Shown here one piece after another: positions 60,836 through 64,000 of a stretch of 64,000 nucleotides of DNA (position 1 is the first letter of the stretch; every line of letters begins with the position of its first letter). The translations under genes were made by a program, and so were the position numbers. Location of the stretch: contig NZ_CP036291.1 of assembly GCF_007750855.1 (NCBI RefSeq), forward strand, positions 806,001 through 870,000, given 5' to 3'. The notes under the pieces were generated by a model. That model saw nothing but the letters and a program-made list of their open reading frames with translations, did no database searches and was not told where the DNA came from. The DNA comes from Pirellulimonas nuda. Its GTDB lineage: Bacteria > Planctomycetota > Planctomycetia > Pirellulales > Lacipirellulaceae.

Positions 60836-61855
60836 CTACTGGCTTCGGGAATCCTTGGAATCAGCAATCTGCCGAAGAACCCCTTCAATGTACGCATCCT
60901 TCCGTAGGGATGACTCAATGACGTCTCTGGCAGCTCCATCGAGTCCGGGGAAAATGCTCCTTGCTCGTATGTCGTGCTTAGCCAGAAGCCAAAGAACCTT
61001 GCCAGCTTCCGTCGATGGCGCGCTAATTCGCGTGAAGAGTCGTATCTGCCGACATGTCGGGTGATCTTCGAGCGCAATATGAAGGGGAGTGGCGTCGACC
61101 ACGCCATCCAAGTGTTCTCGACGTTGCGTCAGCACCGTGAAGACACCATTCTGAGCTTGCAGATTTGGGTTCAAGGCAGCGGGCGTCGTGACAATGCGTA
61201 GCCTTCTAAAGGAACCGCCCCCGTGCGTGGAACTTCGACTGTCCAGGCCTAGCGTTGGTGGACTAAACCACCAAACAGAAAAGCGGTTGTCAGACTCTCG
61301 ATCGCCATGCGGCTGGCCAAGTTTATTCCGTTGCGCCGCCGAAAACGCTGCAAAGTAGCCGGCGACCATAGCGCTTCGCGTCCAGTCGAGCATTCGCGTC
61401 GGTAATCCATGATGCTGCGCCACACCCATCAACGGAAGAAGTTCAGTCGGGGGCCATTCGATCAGCCCTTCCTCGAAGTCACGTTCCAGTAAGCCATCCT
61501 GCGAATACTCGTGGAGGTAGTTTCTGATTGCGTTGCAATCGCCAGGAACAGGCAAGCCGCCGGCATCAAGATTGCGAAAGAACTGAGATATTGATCTGGC
61601 CTCCCGCCGAATAACTTCCTTCCAGTGGTCGGTGCCTGGGATGCCCGCGTTGCCGCCGCTTCCTTGGGCGGCGGCCAGACTTCTAAGTGCGCTCGGTATC
61701 AACTTGTACGACTCTCTGCTTACCCCCCTAAAAAGCAGCCACTCAGAAGGTGCGAACATCCTAAAGTACGGGCCAGTTGGAAGTATCGCATCAACGAACT
61801 CTTCGGCCGTGTCTAGCACTATCGTCATCAAGGCTCGGCTCAGCTCTTCTTTCAT
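60836..61855 (-). CDS. FRG domain-containing protein
   Basis: The 339-residue protein from ATG 61855 has the FRG domain marks: WLLFRGVSRESYKLIPSALR (39-58) and MGVAQHHGLPTRMLDWTRSA (143-162), followed by VAGYFAAFSA. The name derives from the conserved Phe-Arg-Gly. FRG proteins are of unknown function and are sometimes found in phage-defence or mobile regions. GC content is visibly lower than in the flanking genes, and two family B elements (copies 7 and 8) bracket it directly. No signal peptide. A TTG at 61879 is an alternative start. Confidence 0.85.
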   Translation of the reverse strand: MKEELSRALMTIVLDTAEEFVDAILPTGPYFRMFAPSEWLLFRGVSRESYKLIPSALRSLAAAQGSGGNAGIPGTDHWKEVIRREARSISQFFRNLDAGGLPVPGDCNAIRNYLHEYSQDGLLERDFEEGLIEWPPTELLPLMGVAQHHGLPTRMLDWTRSAMVAGYFAAFSAAQRNKLGQPHGDRESDNRFSVWWFSPPTLGLDSRSSTHGGGSFRRLRIVTTPAALNPNLQAQNGVFTVLTQRREHLDGVVDATPLHIALEDHPTCRQIRLFTRISAPSTEAGKVLWLLAKHDIRARSIFPGLDGAARDVIESSLRKDAYIEGVLRQIADSKDSRSQ

Positions 61856-61901
61856 CAGCAGTATGCTTTTGGTCAATGGAGAGTGATAAGATAAATTGGC
61901 A

Positions 61902-62001
61902 GCCGGGTGCCATGCCCACGCACGCGTGGGCATGCGACTCACCAGAGGCAAGCGATAACCGAGCCACACATGCCCACGCAAGCGTGGAGCATGGCGCCCG
62001 T
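61902..62001. repeat. REP family B, copy 8
   Basis: Left end gccgggtgccatgcccacgc followed by acgcgtgggcatg, and right end ggagcatggcgcccgt. It lies on the 5' side of the FRG gene and 17 bp from the stop of the next hydrolase. Confidence 0.93.
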
Positions 62002-62017
62002 TCTCCGATCCTCCCCT

Positions 62018-63049
62018 CTACTCCAACCCCACCACCATCCCCTCCGTCACCTCCACCTCCCCCGCCGCGACCTGTCCGGCCAACATCTCCGCCAGCGGCG
62101 CGATCACACTAAAATGATCGTGCCCCGGCACGGGGTAGAAGCGGACGTTGGGGTTCTTGTTCTCTTCTTGCATCAGCCGGGCTGCTTGCCAGTTGCCGCC
62201 GTCGGCGCCCTCGAACACGTACAGCGGGCAGCGGACGCCGTCGAGCCAGAACAGCGGGCTGCGCAGCGCTACCTCCTGCTTGTCGTTGGGGTCGCAGTAG
62301 ATGAACTGCCCGCCGTACTGGCTGGCCGCGGCTACCGGGCCGAGGGCGAAGACAGCCTGATACCGTCCATCGGCAGAATCGTCGCTCTCGGCGACCAGCA
62401 TCGCCAGCGTGCCGCCGGTGCTGTGGCCCCCTAGGTAAAGCTGCTTGGGGTCGACGTACGGCAGCGCCGCTAGGTAGTCGGTGGCGGCCAGCACGTCGTC
62501 CACCTCGCCGAGGAACCCCTCGCGCCGGCCCGGGTTGTCGTTGCCGCCGCGGAGGGAGGGGAACATCATCACCACCCCGGCTTTGCGGAACGCGCTGGCC
62601 GATTGGTCGTTGGCGCGGGGCTGCGGGGTCCAGACGTCGCCGATGGAGTTGCAGTCGCCGCCGGTGATCCACACGATCGCCGGGCGCCGGGCGCCGTCGC
62701 CGGGGTCCCCATCGTCGGGGTTGGGGGTGACGTACGCCGCCAACTCGCCGACGGGCGACTTGTAGCTGATGAGCTTATAGGCGCCGCCGTGCTGGGGGTC
62801 GTCCGCGGGGTCGTCCGGCGGGCCGCCCGGTTCTTCTTCGCGCACCAAGCGGGTTTCAAACCCTTCGCGCACCTCGGCCAGCGTCGGCGCCCCCTGTGAG
62901 GGGTTCGGGGCGGGGTGGGCCTCGGCGGGTTCGCTGCGCGTGGCGACCGAGGCGCGACCCTGGGGCGCGGGCTGCTTCGTGCCGTCGCAACCGCAGGCAG
63001 CGAGCGCGAGCAGCAGCAGGCAGTGCCGTGCGTGGGGCGAGTGTTTCAT
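62018..63049 (-). CDS. lipoprotein alpha/beta hydrolase
   Basis: The 343-residue protein from ATG 63049 has a short signal with lipobox LAAC at Cys19 (MKHSPHARHCLLLLALAACG), a Pro/Ala-rich linker and then an alpha/beta hydrolase domain: IVWITGGD (oxyanion region), YVDPKQLYLGGHSTGGTLAM (nucleophile Ser210), FEGADGGNW (acid) and PGHDHFSV (His). It resembles prolyl oligopeptidase/dienelactone-hydrolase-like secreted enzymes of planctomycetes. Substrate unknown; envelope-bound. Confidence 0.85.
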   Translation of the reverse strand: MKHSPHARHCLLLLALAACGCDGTKQPAPQGRASVATRSEPAEAHPAPNPSQGAPTLAEVREGFETRLVREEEPGGPPDDPADDPQHGGAYKLISYKSPVGELAAYVTPNPDDGDPGDGARRPAIVWITGGDCNSIGDVWTPQPRANDQSASAFRKAGVVMMFPSLRGGNDNPGRREGFLGEVDDVLAATDYLAALPYVDPKQLYLGGHSTGGTLAMLVAESDDSADGRYQAVFALGPVAAASQYGGQFIYCDPNDKQEVALRSPLFWLDGVRCPLYVFEGADGGNWQAARLMQEENKNPNVRFYPVPGHDHFSVIAPLAEMLAGQVAAGEVEVTEGMVVGLE

Positions 63050-63145
63050 GCGTGTAGCCCGGTAGGGTGGGATGAGCGTTCTTCTCGTGCTGCTAACCGC
63101 GGCGGATTCCGAGGAGCCCTTCTGGAAGTTCCGGCCGAAGTAAGA

Positions 63146-63299
63146 TTTACCACCAAGGGCACGAAGGACGTACGGAGGTACGCAGCGGTCGCCGCTGGCC
63201 GATCTTCGGTAGCGATTTCGACTACCGATCCGCCTACGCTTCTCGGTGACTGGAAATCTCCTTCCTTGCCCTTCGTGTTCTTCGTGTCCTTGGTGGTTA
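63146..63299. repeat. inverted repeat of the 'accaccaagggcacgaag' family
   Basis: The left arm ttaccaccaagggcacgaag and right arm cttcgtgtccttggtggtta are near-perfect inverted copies ~115 bp apart. Confidence 0.88.
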
Positions 63300-63731
63300 G
63301 TCTCGTTGGCGGAGCGATGCGTGGTCCCTTTACTAGGGCGCGGCTTTCGACGTGATTGTAGCGGCCCGTCTGAGGGGTTTGCGCGCGAAAATGGCCAATG
63401 CTTTTGCCTCGCTTTTGGCCACCGGCGCCGCGATAATGGGGTTCTGCCGGGCCCCAGGGGGCGGCGTCGGCCGGTGGGGGGTTGGCGGCCCAAAACAGCG
63501 GTGCCGGGGGTGCGTGAGTTTTGTCCCTCAAGTGTCCGCTGGGGCCTGGCCAGACCCCCCGCTGGGGTGGCGCCGGAGCGGGGTTTGGCGCGGCCGATGG
63601 GCTTTTGGCGGCGGTTGGGGCGCTGTAGGCGGGTGGGGGTGGGGGTTTTGTCCGAAAATCGCTTTTCGGGCGGGGTCCCAAAACGGACAAAAAGAAACAG
63701 CAGCGGGCGACACGGCTCCGGACGGAAGCCA

Positions 63732-63878
63732 ATGACCCGTGTCCAAGCCTAAATGACCAAAGACCAAGCCCACATGACCCACGTCCGGACGACTAAGCCC
63801 GAATGATCCGGAAGGGGCAGCAGAGCCGACTCGTTGTGCCCAGGGGGGCCTTGGTCATTTACGCTTAGTCATTGGTCC
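63732..63878. repeat. 'aagcctaaatgaccaa' repeat cluster
   Basis: Direct copies (caagcctaaatgaccaaaga, caagcccacatgaccc, taagcccgaatgatcc) and an inverted copy (ttggtcatttacgcttagtc) of the core that forms the perfect palindrome at 13346-13417. Confidence 0.85.
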
Positions 63879-63929
63879 TTCCCTTGAGGGGGGCTTGATC
63901 GTTTTCAAACCAGCGGGACCACGACACGC

Positions 63930-64000
63930 ATGGCCAAACCGATGCTCACCAAGCAGGTCTCTATCGCCGCGCCGCCGCGGGCGGTGTTCGACCTGGCGGC
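63930..64000 (+). CDS. SRPBCC-like protein, N-terminus only
   Basis: The frame from ATG 63930 reads MAKPMLTKQVSIAAPPRAVF before the window ends. VSIAAPPRAVFDLA fits the first strand and helix of START/SRPBCC (polyketide cyclase-like) proteins. Only 23 codons are visible, so the assignment is tentative. Confidence 0.45.
   Translation, partial: MAKPMLTKQVSIAAPPRAVFDLA

Larger units (their letters stand above)
63050..63929. other. long non-coding stretch with repeats and G-rich segment
   Basis: 880 bp without a convincing gene. It holds the inverted repeat at 63146-63299, a strongly G-skewed piece at about 63360-63680 (several runs of four or more G on the plus strand, including gggtgggggtgggggtttt) and the gaccaag/ttggtc repeat at 63732-63878. 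A pair of ttttgtccg and cggacaaaa near 63646-63693 flanks the G-rich end. Open frames across it have the codon character of chance and run through the repeats. Confidence 0.55.

Noticed and set aside
63046..63732. 228-codon minus-strand frame upstream of the lipoprotein hydrolase
   Set aside because: It runs through two repeat families and a proline-rich low-complexity segment, with no family and no ribosome site.

Overview
The window is high-GC DNA and reads as a chromosome segment of a planctomycete, probably order Pirellulales. Three things point there: several small secreted or membrane proteins with an N-terminal NP[YF]xxPQ motif, a PEP-CTERM secreted protein with AsmA-like and DUF6717/DUF6263-type products, and heavy loading with short palindromic intergenic repeats. 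The taxonomic call is an inference; there is no rRNA in the window to confirm it. No rRNA, convincing tRNA or CRISPR array was seen.

Layout. 0-5.4 kb: end of purC, aroC, a membrane-anchored unknown, a tiny Lys-rich protein, an Lgt-like membrane protein and a radical SAM protein of the MJ0619/Tes type. 5.5-8.3 kb: a leftward, tightly packed array of seven small two-helix membrane proteins made by tandem duplication. 8.3-17 kb: acyl-CoA ligase, esterase, DUF3891, Uma2, class II aldolase, a lipoprotein, a YmdB-type phosphoesterase and RNase Y. 17.5-31 kb: a rightward housekeeping block (tilS, an AsmA-like giant, dapF, a DUF374 acyltransferase, xseA, a Y1-type transposase, xseB, ispA-type synthase, dxs, nadK). 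Here xseB-ispA-dxs supplies and uses isoprenoid precursors. 31-51.9 kb: mixed metabolism (UbiA prenyltransferase, Ca2+/Na+ antiporter, P450, ccsA-hemA, a sigma-54 activator, argH, sixA, a GH18-like protein, a PYROXD2-like oxidoreductase). 51.9-62 kb: an accessory region saturated with one repeat family. 62-64 kb: a lipoprotein hydrolase, a G-rich non-coding stretch and the start of an SRPBCC-like gene.

The most unusual content is two separate REP-like systems. Family A (27-bp arms matching the pattern gcgccggggg...ggctc) occurs at five places between 21.9 and 29.9 kb, two of them bracketing a Y1 transposase that splits xseA from xseB. Family B (eight copies of a ~100-bp double palindrome, all in one orientation) lies between 52.2 and 62.0 kb with two near-identical RAYT transposases and one truncated one. 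Family B also brackets two genes of visibly lower GC, one of them an FRG-domain protein. A hicBA toxin-antitoxin module with a frameshifted hicA lies in the same region.

Other repeat families (nested 'ccacagag', 'taggatgggt', 'ccaaggacgcc' and 'tgaccaagcctaaatgacc' palindromes) fill most remaining intergenic gaps, and in several places they supply the last codons or stop codon of the neighbouring gene.
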